A stretch of 64,000 nt of DNA from Symbiodinium sp. CCMP2592 (taxonomy: Eukaryota; Sar; Dinophyceae; Suessiales; Symbiodiniaceae): NCBI GenBank assembly GCA_905221615.1, contig CAJNDT010004558.1, positions 248,001 to 312,000 on the forward strand, in the 5' to 3' direction. The position numbers were made by a program, and so were the translations under genes. Shown one piece after another: positions 44,191 through 55,584 of this stretch (its first letter is position 1; every line of letters begins with the position of its first letter). Below the pieces are notes generated by a model, which saw nothing but the letters and a program-made list of their open reading frames with translations, was not told where the DNA came from and made no database searches.

Positions 44191-45073
44191 ATTTTTCGTG
44201 ATCTACCATTTAGCTACATGTTTCAGGCCGACATTCCGAACCGAAGCTTTAACCGTCGGTCCGACCCCGCCCCCTAGGGTTTAGGGTTTATAAGGGGTTT
44301 AGGGGTTTAGGGTTTATAGGGCCGATTTCATTACAACAACGCATTCAAGGAATCTGCCCGAATCTGTGCCCATATGGCCCTGGCCCAAAGTTAATGGTTA
44401 CCAGGTCATAAGGCTTTCAAGTGATAAAGGTTTACCGGTGCGGGGTGAACGAAAGCCCATGAACAGCATGAGACTTTTAAACGAGGCTTCCTCCCGAGCG
44501 CGAGACCTACAAACCTTGAATTCGGAAGTTCTGTAAGCCCGGCAAGAACGCTGCAAGCTCTCCTGGGGAGGCCAAATCGGCCCACAAACCTGGCACCAAT
44601 TCCATGCCGAGGCTTCTATGAGTACTCCTTCGTGGGCTCAGCGCTCAATCCGAGCTCACCTGCCCCAGCCGCTGGGCCTGCCTTCAGGGCGCCGGCAGCA
44701 GTGTTTTCATGAACAGCGCTTAGAGTCTTAGAGTTTGCCCGGAACACAAAAGCAGCAGTAGCACTGGCACGAAAGGCTGGGCGATCTCACCACGAGCTTG
44801 AGAAAGCACTACATGGCATAGTCATGGGCAGCAATTAGTAGCAGCAAACGGTTGCACAGGACAATCTAAAGACGAGGACGAGGAGACACCGTAAAGACAT
44901 GCACTGCTCAAAGGTGGCACGAGCTGAGAGTGCAGGACTCCGGTTCGCAGCGTAGCCCTTGGATTAGGATTTTGCTGGCTCGCGAGCGCTAGTCTGAGAT
45001 TCTCCGGGCAATCAAAGCAAGTCTACCTACTGCATGTGCTGATAGTTTGTGCTGGAACATAGCAGTAAGAAAC

Positions 45074-45076
<3 letters not shown>

Positions 45077-45112
<36 letters not shown>
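45077..45112. repeat. (CAG)n microsatellite
   Basis: About twelve CAG/AGC units, imperfect only at the edges. Confidence 0.9.
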
Positions 45113-45495
45113 TTAGCGCTATTCAGTGGCAAGCAATGCAGTAAGACCACAGGGGCCTAAACTAAGCAATTGTAAATATTCTTCCTTCGAATATTTTATG
45201 ATAGAGTATATTACAATCGATCCCCAAACCCTGTTCTGAGCCCTCCTCTCCATCGAGTTACCATCTCAGGACTTTGCTTGGGCATCACTGCCCAACGGCA
45301 GCGAGTTGGGCTTCTAGACCGTGCGATCTTTTTGCGGGCGAGTTAGGGCTCAGGGTTGACGGGTTTCGGTTTATGGTTTCGGGGCACAGGGCTCTTCAAG
45401 ATTCGGATTTAGCGATTAGGGCTTAGTGCTTAAAAGTCTTGAGGTTGCTTTTCGCGGGCTGTGAGCGAAGAAAACAATCTTTAGGGTGCTTACCA

Positions 45496-45614
45496 ATTCC
45501 TAGTAGTAGAGTAGGTAACCTTTAACCTTTTTTGGGTAGTATAGTCCCTATATAATCCCTCCGTGACCAAAAAGGTTAAGCTTTAGTTCCCCATGATACC
45601 CGACAAGAAGGAAT
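45496..45614. repeat. Palindromic element, family H (copy 4)
   Basis: ATTCCTAGTAGTAGAGTAGG ... and ... GATACCCGACAAGAAGGAAT. The extreme ends ATTCC/GGAAT pair, and the inner arms match AACCTTTAACCTTTTTTGGG. Confidence 0.8.
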
Positions 45615-45737
45615 TCTCACACCGACAAAACGCCGCCCCCTTAACCCAAGCCTTGAGCCCTGGACCTCAAACCCAAGGTCCCGCGCTTTGGTTTCGAGGC
45701 TTCAGTATTAGTGCTTCGGGGTTTAGGTCTTTAGGTT

Positions 45738-45765
45738 CTTCAGTTAGTTAGTTAGTTAGTTAGTT

Positions 45766-45829
<64 letters not shown>
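45738..45829. repeat. (TTAG)n followed by (GA)n microsatellite
   Basis: Six TTAG units run directly into about 30 GA units. Confidence 0.95.
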
Positions 45830-45834
<5 letters not shown>

Positions 45835-46084
45835 CCTTTCAGGTCTGGGTTTCGGGGGACCTCGGCAACAAGGAAATCACATGCACGGATCAACAGCGCT
45901 GCTTGCAGGGTGATGTGACGCAGCTCTTGATATAAGTTCGGAGTTTCCGAGTCGCTGTGGCGTGTAGGGTGTCAGTTCCTCTAGGCTTCAGGTTTTTCGG
46001 GTTTTTACATAGGGGATAACCATGCAGTACCATAGAGCTGGATTGCTGAGGCATCTTGGGGTCCAAAGCCGGTAGAAGCCATGT

Positions 46085-46184
46085 GGGTCGTTGTCCAAAT
46101 TAGGATCCCTTTTTGGGTACCTAGTATAGTACGGCACCTATTATTTAGGGTACCCCAAAAGGGACCATAATTTTGACAACTACC
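46085..46184. repeat. Palindromic element, family B (copy 3) with target duplication
   Basis: GGGTCGTTGTCCAAATTAGG and CATAATTTTGACAACTACC between CATGT direct repeats (46080-46084 and 46185-46189). The core orientation is opposite to copies 1 and 2. Confidence 0.85.
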
Positions 46185-46675
46185 CATGTAGAACCTTTAT
46201 TGAGAATCCTCATGCCAGCATTACTTCTTCAAGCACTCATTGCATTACAGCACCCGGGGGTCTAAACCACACGGACCTGATAAACCCTGACACCCTCCGG
46301 ATCAGCTGAGGAAGCTTCGCCGTGAACCGGGCTGATGACGAACCCAGGCTGCAAGGATATGCCCCGTCCCTTGGAAACTGTGCTGTTCAGCTTCGGCCGC
46401 CATCAATGTCAGCATGGATGCTGGAGTCTGCTGTGCGTCTCTGCGAATAAACCAAGAACGATTAAAATTGCTGGGCTGGAAAGCCAATCACAATTTATTA
46501 GTGTCTGTGTTCTTTGTAAATCTGCATCGCAAAATCACGCTCGGAACAGCACCACGAGTATGAATGTCCAACTATTCCTCACCATGCGTTGACCACAGCA
46601 CCAGTGCGAGGAGTTAGCAGGACACTAGGCTATCTCAACGCAGCATGGTAATGATCAAGTCCTGATACCATTGGT

Positions 46676-46833
46676 GTGGTGGTTGGTATGCGAATTCTGT
46701 GCTGTCATGTGTTGCTGCGAGCCTGCGTTGCACGAAGGACGCCGTGCTGTATTCTCTGCCCTTCAACTTCTCCTTCTACGGGCAAGCATTTGACCAGGCC
46801 ACCGTCATGGGAAGAGGGCAATTTCAAGATTCT
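46676..46833 (+). CDS. Candidate exon with an 'LPFNFSFYG' motif
   Basis: A plus frame reads ANSVLSCVAASLRCTKDAVL, YSLPFNFSFYGQAFDQATVM, GRGQFQDS before GTTTAA. 'Leu-Pro-Phe-x-Phe-x-Phe-Tyr-Gly' followed by a Val-x-x-x-Gly strand is typical of NIDO-like and other extracellular beta domains. The exon start is not fixed and no neighbouring exon is found. Confidence 0.45.
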
Positions 46834-47888
46834 GTTTAACGAAGGCAGGCTTAGCCTAGAACTACCTTATTACTATAGATCCCTATTATGGCAACAGGAC
46901 TCCACTCCTGTAAGTAGGGTATGACAGGGCTAGCTCCGTTGAGGGTATTCAGAACTAACTTATAGCCAACTTTTCAAGTTCCCTGAGCCTCTATGTAGTC
47001 GTTCTATGAGGGTGTTCTACGTTTGGTGAGTTTCCCGTTGAGTGTGTGACTAATGCGTGCCGCCTTCCCAGAATCTATCCGCGAGTCCTCAATGCAAGTG
47101 CCCACGCTATCGCAGATTGTTCAGTCAGCATTGTCGTTCCTTAGGGTTATCGCATATTCCACCAACCTGTCCTAGCTATTGAGGCGCTCATATGACGCTT
47201 GAGTAAGATCGAGCCGTATTCAGAATCCTAAATAGCGGAGTACTACGATGGTCGCATTAGAGGAAGACCAGATTTTCAGAGGGCGCAGTATGACGCAGTT
47301 TTTGCGTGTAAACCCCAATTTGGTACTTGGAGGTCCAAGGGACTTAGTAAGTAGGTTATAAGTAGGGTCACAAGTACCCTAAATGGAGTTACCCAATTAT
47401 AACCCTACTCATAACCTACTTACTAAGTCCCCCAAGCCACCAAGTAACCCTAAACCTCTTTTATAGAACTCTTATAGATCCACTTTTAAAGAGCCCTTTA
47501 AGGAACCTACTTACTAAGTCCCCTGGGCCTCCAAGTAGTTCTGAAAGTTCTGAACCTCGAGATGGCTTGGCAGTGCCTGAGACTACTTTCGCGTTTAGAG
47601 GCTGGAAGAAGAAAGTCCATAATAATAATACCTAGAGGTTCCTGTGTAGTTCCTTTTTGTGGTTTCGGTTGGGAAACCATATCTTTCTGGTTCGAGGATT
47701 TTGGGAGTTCAAGAACAGGTTTTCCATGTTTCAAGAAACTTCAATATATCATCAAGAAAATGTAAGAAAGTCAAGAATATCATATCAGAATGATATCAAA
47801 TTATAAGAACTGATGAGCAGATGATGTTCATGTGCTGATGCTGCTGACATGTTTGCTGTGCCGCAATCAACCACACTCGTTCAGTTTT
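46834..47888. other. Boundary stretch without a recognised gene
   Basis: It contains the family-G copy 3 (47331-47537), the last CCCTAAA-like motif (about 47452) and AT-rich sequence. No coding exon supported. Confidence 0.45.
47331..47537. repeat. Palindromic element, family G (copy 3)
   Basis: CTTGGAGGTCCAAGGGACTT AGTAAGTAGG ... CCTACTTACTAAGTCCCC, with a further end unit to 47537. Layout is the same as 36155-36461. It is the rightmost palindromic element in the window. Confidence 0.75.
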
Positions 47889-49659
47889 TTATCGCTCACC
47901 CCGCCACCGAAGTCTGGTGTCAATCAACCACTTCTGCGCCGTGCGCAGCGGCATAGCTATCTGATGCGTCGTCCTCGAAATAACAGAAGCCCTGCCAACA
48001 TAATCCTCGGCCATGGCGGTAGAGAATGCCATCGGATTCAAGATACGCTGCTGGCTTGACAATTGTTTCCTTAGTTCCAAACGGACATGATCCAAATAGT
48101 GAGCCTTGGGGGTGATATTGAAGAATACCAGCCTGTCGTTGTTGGCATCGAATGCGAGCCGAATGTATTTGATCAGAAATCGGTCCAAAGCTTCTGCCGC
48201 ACCTCGTGCTTCAGTAGGGGTCATAAAAACCCGGTCGGCTTTGGTACATATCCGCATGAACTCATCGAGGCCTGAGTTGCTTTGAACATGGACAACTTGT
48301 ATGCTTCAGTCTGCTTACATGCACAACATTAGCAACATGGCAAGCAATCCAACAAGCATCTCATGGCATGAGCAAGACACTGTGAGCACAAGCAAACATG
48401 TTCTTGATGTAGTTGTTGGGTTCAAAAGGTCGTTGCAAATAGTCCACAAGCCACGATAGCATCAAATACGTGTCCGAAGCTTTGAAACTTGTGGATGGCA
48501 TGGTATCCGGGCCTTTCCAACCGAGATTCTCTCTCGTCCAGTGCTTAACCATGGGTGTCATTTTCATGACATGCTTGCAAAAGTGCTTGAAATCATTATA
48601 GGCTTCATCTATCCTCACAGGAATGCTTCGCCCGAGAGCCTGGTCTGTGGGAATAAAATGACCCAGGTGAATCAAGAAACAAAGTGCTGAAGCAAAGAAC
48701 GTACGACCAATTCCCAAATTCACGACGTGAAAAAGATCTTGCGCCAAAAAGGACGCCTCACCGTTCCTGGTTAAAGCAGCCAATGGCGGCTCGACGGACC
48801 ATGGGACGTGCTGACCCACTGTGGCCCTCCAAGAAGCTCCAGCACGAACGTCAGTGAATGGGATCGTATCTCCATCGGCCGAGCACCATGGACACATGGG
48901 GTTCGGAACACGCAAGAAATTTCGCACGCAATGAAAAACCTTTGCCTGAGCAGGGAGATCACCTTCCAGACTGATAAAGCACAAGAAAAAAGTTCCATGC
49001 TTTGTGGCGATACCAGTCTCCATGGCCGATGTTGCTTGCTTTGCCAACTCCTCCGTCAATGAGTCCAATACTTCGTTGCCCCATTCCCAACCCATATTAT
49101 GCTGCCGGTACGATTCGTGACCCATGGCAGTCCAAAAAAAATATCGGAGCCAACTAGCAGCACCAGATGCGAGGACGGGTCCCCAAGAGCACTGGAGAAC
49201 TGCACTCTTCCGTACCCCAGTGCCCTCATCCATATGAATCTTGCAAGGGATACAAAACTGTAGTTCATCTTGGGAATGGATTTGGAAGACTTTGCTATTG
49301 GGCTGAACTTGACGAAAGGTCCTCCAGAATCTCAGAAAAAGCCCCTGTGCTGCTGGCACCGATCGACCTGCAAAAAGCTTATCCTCGTAGCTGCGGAAAA
49401 TCTCTTTGGCCGTATCTTGTATGCATAGAATAGGATGATTGACCATACCATTCCCATCAGGAGCCAACACTTTGACGTGAGATATTGGAATACGGAGAGC
49501 AAAGCCACGCTTGGTCACAGCATTATTGAAGTTGCGGGCCTTGTTCTTGCTTGTCTTGGACTCAGCCAATTTGACCAGAATATCTTGTCCATGATGCCCA
49601 GGCAACATTGTTTCGGCTGTAGTGCGAGCATGAGAGCTAGCACTGCTGGCAGTCCCATC
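47889..49659 (-). CDS. Transposase-like multi-copy hypothetical, two main exons
   Basis: Minus exons are 48398-49659 (420 codons, donor GTTTGC) and 47889-48303 (138 codons to the stop), in matching phase 2. A likely upstream Pro/Gln-rich exon lies at about 49884-50180. Visible features are a CPWC zinc-type pair in PNPMCPWCSADG, an Asp-Leu-Phe-His stretch (AQDLFHVVNLGIGRTFFASA), and near the C-terminus TPKAHYLDHVRLEL and MAEDYVGRASVISRTTH. This style matches, from memory, a very high-copy hypothetical family in Symbiodinium genomes. The HYLxH and the Asp-rich core recall DDE-type transposases of the TNP2/KDZ sort, but a catalytic triad cannot be assigned. No terminal repeats were seen. Confidence 0.6.
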
Positions 49660-49854
49660 CTTTGCATGTCGTGAATATAACAAGCAAGGCACAAGGACAA
49701 GCCATGCACAACCAGGACACAAGCTTGCTTGGCTGCATGCGTGCATGTCGTTGCTCATGTTGTCAGCTGTTCCTGTGGCTGCTATTGGTGTCGATATCGA
49801 CAAGTTATTGCAAATTATTGATATTCTTATCATTGCTGTTGTTGCCGTTGTGGT

Positions 49855-49885
49855 TGTGCTTGTGGTTGTGGTTGTGGTTGTGGTT

Positions 49886-49923
<38 letters not shown>

Positions 49924-50030
49924 AATGGTGGGGGTTGCAGTGGTAGGGGTGGCAGGGGCGGCGGCGGTTGTAACGGTGGCGGTCGCGGTAGGAGAGGTGG
50001 CAGGGGCGGCGGCGGTCGTTTATAAGTGTC
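49855..50030. repeat. (TTG)n / (GGCGGC) low-complexity tract
   Basis: TTGTTGTTG runs, then GGTGGCAGGGGCGGCGGCGGT repeats. On the minus strand these encode Pro- and Gln-rich segments that may belong to the N-terminal exon of the transposase-like gene. Confidence 0.85.
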
Positions 50031-50180
50031 GTCGTCTTCGTTGATGTTACTTATGTTGCTGATGCTGTTGTTGCTTTTGTTGCTGCTGGTGTTGCCCTGC
50101 ACGTTGTGACCGTGTTGCCATGCAAACATATCATGCCATGGGGCCACGTAGGTCATGAGCACATTGGTCACGGCAGCATC
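49884..50180 (-). CDS. Possible N-terminal exon, Asn/Pro/Gln-rich
   Basis: After a GCGCAG acceptor near 50184 the minus strand reads DAAVTNVLMTYVAPWHDMFA, then WQHGHNVQGNTSS, an Asn/Ser run, and Pro-Leu-Gln repeats. It lies 220 bp upstream of the transposase-like exon on the same strand. Low complexity weakens the case. Confidence 0.35.
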
Positions 50181-50720
50181 ACCTGCGCAAGGCCGGGAGG
50201 GTAAGGATAAATACAAGCCTAATGATCAAGCACTTCAGACCATGCAAGGGCAATGCGTTCTTTTTGACAAGCAGCCGCTGTGGAACTCGGGCCGCAGTCC
50301 CCCTAGACCGTACATGCCCATGCAGATGCTCCATGTCACTGTTTAAGTCCTAAGTCTAAGTACCAGTACTCTCGAATATCGAATATTTTGCCTAATGGCT
50401 TTGAGCCCGTCCTTAAAACAATCCCCGAGGAGCAACTGCATGCGCTGCACGTAGACTGTGTCCTGGCTGCCTGCATAGACTCATCATCCCAGCTGTATGT
50501 TAGCCATCCAAGAATGCAATATTACATACAATTATGTCCCAAGTCCATGCTGGCACACTAACACAGTGCACAGAGGTGAGCAAAACATGGCAAGGCAAGG
50601 CCCAACAAGAAGCTTGTTGCATGTTATTTAAGCAACCCTAGGCCCTATTTAAGCAACCCTAGGCCCTAGCTGCAAGGCTTTTCAACATCAGAACCCATTG
50701 CCATACCACGGCTCCGGCTC

Positions 50721-53700
50721 TCATTCCTCCTCCTTGGCCGCTGCAGGCTTCGCCGCCCGTTTGGGCTTTGGAGCCACATGGCTCCTTAGCTGCAAACATG
50801 GTTTGAAGACAAAGTAATACATGTCGTCACATGAGACCATGCATGAATGTGTGATGCTGGCCAGCGTCTTGAGGGAGGCAACATTGTTGCCAAACATGGT
50901 AATCCTTATTTTTTCGCTTGGCAACCACAAGTCTAAGCTTGCAAAGAGGCACAGCCACTAAATAGCGGAAACTCAGCCCATAGCGTATCACGGATCTCTT
51001 TCGTGATGTCGGTAAAATGCTTCGGCTCCCTTAATCAGCATCGTGTGCTTCAAGCCGTCACTCGACCCGAGTACATCAAGAATCTATAAGTTTGTCTCAA
51101 GTAGCACAGTCGTGAGCTCGAGGTCGCACAGCCTTTTGTAGAGGCCATTCAGATCACCTTGGAAGCGATAGGTGCTTATCGATTTGCACGACCAAGTTTG
51201 AAGCACGAACTTGTTGTATTGACACACAAACACACACCAAGCACAAGCATGAGATGAACACATCATGTCGTAAACTTGCAGCCAATTGCACCCAATGTCC
51301 TTTCACAAGCCGTCAAATCATCCCTCGGTTTGAGGCACCACAGCATGCAACAGAAGCAAGACAATCAGCGGGTGTACAAACACGACCAAGACAATGTTGA
51401 TGTGCTGTGTGACAAGAGGCTGGTGTGTAGTGCACTTTTCCTCCGTCAATTTGTCTTTGACCTCTTTGAGCACGGTTCGTTTGTTCAGCAGCGCTTTTTT
51501 ATATTTTCCGATGCAGCCCACCACATCCTTTTCTCCTTCCACGATCATGGGCAGGCCGCTTGCCTTCGGCCCCTTACCCCCTTTCCTTCCATTTTTCCCC
51601 TCAGCCGCAGCTTTCGAATCCGGAACCGTTTCATCATCGCTGATTTCAAAGGAATCGCCGCATCCGAGCTGGAACTTGTCGTTGAAGAAGCCTGCCTCTT
51701 CCATGAGCTCCTCGAGCTCCCGCAATTTTTCCTGTCCCTGCCTGGTGTCCAGAGGAGGATCCACTAAGGCTTGTTCATAATACTATAAGCAAACGAGATG
51801 AAAGAGGAGACGATTTTGTAGCCGAGCTTCTGCACTGTATCCGAGACGAGCACAAGAAATTTGTATTCGCCCGTGTACGGGCAAGTCTTGAAGAGCTTCT
51901 TCGCGGAACAGAACTTCTTGGCCCCTTCTATTTTTTCCCTTGGGTACAAAACATTCTGAACATAAGCGAGATACGGTCACCAACAATTGAGGCTCACATT
52001 TAATACAGTACGAGGCTCTTGGGCCAGCCCTTGGCCTCCATGTCGGCCACCGTGCACCACTCAAACCCCTGAGTGTTCTTCTTCCACTCTTTCGTGGTCT
52101 GCCTGAGTCTTATGAGCGCCTCCAAACGGCCCTTGTTGACGGAGTGGTCATCTTGCGGACTGAAAACCTTTACCACAAAGTCTCGTAGAAGTCGAGCACG
52201 CTTTATCCCTCCTGCATGTTCATGCATGTACATGCTTCAAAAGCAAGGCACCCAGAAGTTCATGCTTCCAGCGCACAAACACACACCCAAACACACACAC
52301 ACAAGCAAGCAAGCAAGCACTGTCCATCTTCCCATGCTTTCGTGATCTCATCGAGGGTTCCCTTTTTGCTCTTCACGAGGCGGTTGAGGAAGTGCCATTC
52401 GGTGGGGTGTGTCGTGCTGTTGTATGCTTGCTCACTGGCTTTCCTGCATGCACGAACCAAAAGCAAGTTACACAAGCAATCACCAGCAACATCAAGAACA
52501 TGTAAGGAGTCTGCGTGCAAGCCGAGTCACACGCCCACAGCTGGTGCGGGGCTCCCCGGGGTCTTCGGCGTGGGAGCAGTGGGAGCAGCCTTGATCTTTG
52601 GCATAGCCTTTGTCTGGACCTTCTGCCGCTTCGAGTCAGGCTCCTCGCCCTGCTGCTGCCGCTGCTGCTGCAAAAGCGCCATCTGTTGGCGCAGGTAGTC
52701 CTTGGCGGCCTCACCCTCGCTCACCCTGCGAACCTTGTCTGCAAGGCCACCGCCGGCCTTTGGGGATCGCGACCTGCTCAGAGGAGGCGGTGGCGTGATC
52801 GGGGTCGGTGTCACTGCCGGAACTGGCGGAGGTATGGGAGGCAACGGAACCTCTTTTGGCCAGTTGCTGGGGATGACGAAGAGGCGAGTCGATCCCACTG
52901 GCGGAGCCTTGCTTTGGCTGGACTCGGCCACCATCTTGTTCCTCAGCCTCTCCGCTCTGGCCTCCAGCTCGTAAAGCTCTCTGGCCAATGCCTCACTCTC
53001 GGAAGCACGGCGCCTCTGCTCCTCCTCCTCGATCTGCAGCCTCTCCTCTTCCAGGGCTCGGTCAGCCTCGTCCTGTATCCTTTTCTGCTCCTCCGCAAGC
53101 CTCTGCTGCTCCAGGATCTTCTGAGCTCGTTCCTCCTCCTCCTTCTCCTTCCTGCGCTGCTCTCGCAGCTGCTTCTCCTGCTCCACGAGGAAGGCCCTGC
53201 GAGTCTCCTCCTGGATGTTCATCGCCTCCTGCATGGGGCCTCCCAGGCCCGCAAAAGAGGCTGCAGAAGCTCCTGCACTTCCGCCAGCTCCTCCACCTCC
53301 CATCTGCTGCTGCTGAAGCAACACAGCTTGGTGCTGCAAGTCAAACTGCTTCTGCTGCTCCAACAAGAAGTCCATGCGTTGCTGCTCTTGCTGAATCAAG
53401 AAGTTCGTCTGCTGCTGCTTCATGATGTCGTGCTGCTGCTGCAGCCATGCTTGCTGCTGCATGGACCCCCATGGCATCCGGGCCTGCATCTGCTGTGCTT
53501 GCTCGTGCACTGCAGTGTCATGCACATGCTTTGCTTGCATTTCTTGCTGCCGCAACAAGTCCTTGTCACCCGGAGGGGTCTTTGGCTGGGGCACAGTCGG
53601 CATGGCAGTGGGAGGGGTCTTTGGCTGAGGCACACTTGGCATGGCAGGGTGCACCTGTGGCTTCACGTAGCCCGGAGGGGGTAGGAAGGCTCCTTTGGAG

Positions 53701-54466
53701 TGAGCCGAGGAGGGTCGGGCGGGAACGGAGGCCTTTCCCCAGGCCCGTCTGGAGTCTCGGCCTCCTTTTTCACCTCTGCCTCCAAGGCCTTTGTCTGCTT
53801 GCCTAGGATGTTGGTCGAAGATATGTGTTCAAAGCATCACATCAACATGCGAGGGCCATGCAAGGAGCACAAGGCAAGTTCGAACATGCAAGCAACAAGA
53901 ATATCCTAGCTCACGGAAGCACGACACCGATGCAGCCAAGCAGCGGGCAGCCCTGAGCTGTTCCACCAGGTCCCTTGATTCCTCAGAATCATCCAGTGTA
54001 GCGATCATCGCCAGCGTAGTGTGCGAGAAGTCGTCATCATCCGTCTCCTGCTTCACCTTTGCTTGTGTTTAACACATGACAAGTATTCTAGGGATATATT
54101 TGCAATGCCATCAGGAACAGCAAGAAAGCAACTGGGCTACATCATGATTGCTATCATGCAAGGTGACTGCCACCGGTGGCACAGCCGATGCCGGCTGCCG
54201 CTGGCCTTCCATGGCTGCTTGGCCAGCAATCAAAGAGCTGCACGACCACAGCTTCGAGGGTCCCTCACTCATAACTCGGACCCAAAATGTCTCTTGGATT
54301 GAGTTTTAGCATGCACAGGAGCACCAAAGCATACACTGCATGTCATGCCAGCACACTAGCAACAGCACCATGCAAGTCAACATGCAACCGCCCTGAGCAA
54401 GCAAAGGAGGGGAGGTATCACCTGCTAGTCGGCGGCGTTTCTCGACCTCGTCTTCGGCAGTGGTAC
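50721..54466 (-). CDS. Gln/Glu-rich coiled-coil hypothetical gene, about ten exons, one frameshift
   Basis: Minus exons are 54422-54466, 54168-54214, 53915-54056, 52531-53802, 52325-52443, 52012-52211, 51823-51955, 51436-51763 and 51108-51174, then exons between 51066 and 50721 (ending KRAAKPAAAKEEE). Phases match at each junction to 51108, using GT, GC (51822) and GA (52324) donors. The large exon has a Pro-rich start, a Gln/Met-rich helix (QQQAWLQQQHDIMKQQQTNF) and a long Glu/Arg coiled coil (RKEKEEEERAQKILEQQRLA), then LSRSRSPKAGGG. Later exons carry VKVFSPQDDHSVNKGRLEAL and TTKEWKKNTQGFEWCTV. A G5 run at 53677-53681 breaks the frame between KEPSY and PPPGYVKPQVH; a sixth G would restore it. 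It resembles a high-copy Symbiodinium family, from memory. Function unknown. Confidence 0.65.
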
Positions 54467-54807
54467 CTGGCAGCAATTGTGTGGCATGACAACGGAATGG
54501 ACGCACTGGCATGTTCTGCTTGAGACTGAGAACACATGGGACATAACATGCATGTGCAGCAAAAGCAAGATAGCCAAGGACAAAGTCAGTGGGTGGTGGC
54601 TGTGGGGAAGCGGGGGGGGGTTGGGGGGGGCTTGGGGGGTGGTGTGGGGAAGGGGTGAAGGGGGGTTGGGGGGTTGGGGTGGTGTGGGAAAGGGAGGGGG
54701 GGTTGGGGGGGAGGGATTGAGGGGTGGGTGGTGGGGTGGGGGGTGAAGGGTGGGTGGTGGGTGGTGGGGCGCAACCCATACCTGCGGAAACCCTTGTGCC
54801 TATAGAA
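54467..54807. other. 5' flank of the coiled-coil gene with a G-rich tract
   Basis: Between the first supported exon and the copia upstream repeats lies the G-run segment (54593-54776). A minus Pro-rich frame covers it, but that is a product of low complexity. Confidence 0.5.
54593..54776. repeat. Strand-asymmetric G-rich tract
   Basis: Nearly continuous GGGG/GGTTGGGG/GGTGGG for about 180 bp on +, with the potential for several G-quadruplexes. Confidence 0.9.
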
Positions 54808-55043
54808 GCACAATAGATTTCCAACAAGATTTTCTATCTAGCTCGGATCTGGCCGAAGGCATCGAAATAAGCGTTATCGGCTTATTCCAAGCACTCCCGA
54901 AGGGTGCGCAAGGTTTTAAAAGCTAGGCACAATAGATTTCCAACAAGATTTTCTAACTAGCTCGGATCTGGCCGAAGGCATCGAAATAAGCGTTATCGGC
55001 TTATTCCAAGCACTCCCGAAGGGTGCGCAAGGTTTTAAAAGCT
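54808..55043 (+). repeat. 117-bp tandem duplication, period 119
   Basis: Segments 54808-54924 and 54927-55043 differ at only one position (CTATCTAG versus CTAACTAG). Each contains GCATCGAAATAAGCGTTATC and GGGTGCGCAAGGTTTTAAAA. It lies 540 bp upstream of the copia start codon and may be a promoter or LTR repeat. Confidence 0.85.
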
Positions 55044-55255
55044 TTCCAGGATCACTCATTGTTTTTGGTTTTCCAACATGAGACTTTGTGCGAACGGACT
55101 GCGATGCCTTGTCAAGTTCTAAGGTGTCACTATAAGAGCTGTGAGCAAGACCGTGTAAAGTGCAAGAGAAGGGGGCACGCTACGCGTCCCTCGACTCTAG
55201 GGGGCATGCTACGCATCCCTCATCTTTACCTTTCTATGTGACCGCCAACGCAACG

Positions 55256-55266
55256 TTTGGCTCAAG
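55256..55266 (+). other. Fragment matching the end of the dinoflagellate spliced leader
   Basis: TTTGGCTCAAG equals the last 11 bases of the conserved dinoflagellate spliced leader. It is 319 bp upstream of the copia ATG. By chance an 11-mer is expected about 0.03 times in a window of this size on both strands. Confidence 0.45.
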
Positions 55267-55311
55267 TCAATGCCCATAGCTAAGTGCTATATGTGTCTTC
55301 TATCCTGAGCA

Positions 55312-55319
55312 ATCAGAGC
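55312..55319 (+). other. Possible primer-binding site remnant
   Basis: ATCAGAGC matches part of the TGGTATCAGAGC site used by many copia elements for initiator-Met tRNA priming. Only eight bases match and the TGG is absent. Confidence 0.2.
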
Positions 55320-55584
55320 TATCCCGTTGCACAGACGAACCGCCGCCGGCAGTGAGTGCAAAAGGAACGGCCGCCGGTTCTGCCTGCATAGGATTGCACG
55401 TGTGGAAGTAAGAGGGAGAGACAGGGTCCAGTCTGTGGAGAGTGCTAGCCAGCCACACCTACATTCATTACAGCTCTGGTGGGGAGAGCAGCAACCAAGT
55501 CGAGATCAATCCCCCACGCAGGTTATCAGCCGTACGCGGCTCTGCCTTTCTACAGCAACGACTACTTGATCTACTACGACCACA

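Larger units (their letters stand above)
43563..46675. other. Gene-poor stretch with palindromes and microsatellites
   Basis: It contains two family-B copies, a family-H copy, (CAG)n, (TTAG)n and (GA)n. One minus exon candidate at 44662-44712 (NTAAGALKAGPAAGA) ends at a canonical GTGAGC donor. No gene could be assembled. Confidence 0.4.

Noticed and set aside
54306-54827. Pro-rich 173-residue minus-strand protein
   Set aside because: Mostly the complement of the G-rich tract; only the short exon 54422-54466 inside it has splice signals and matching phase.
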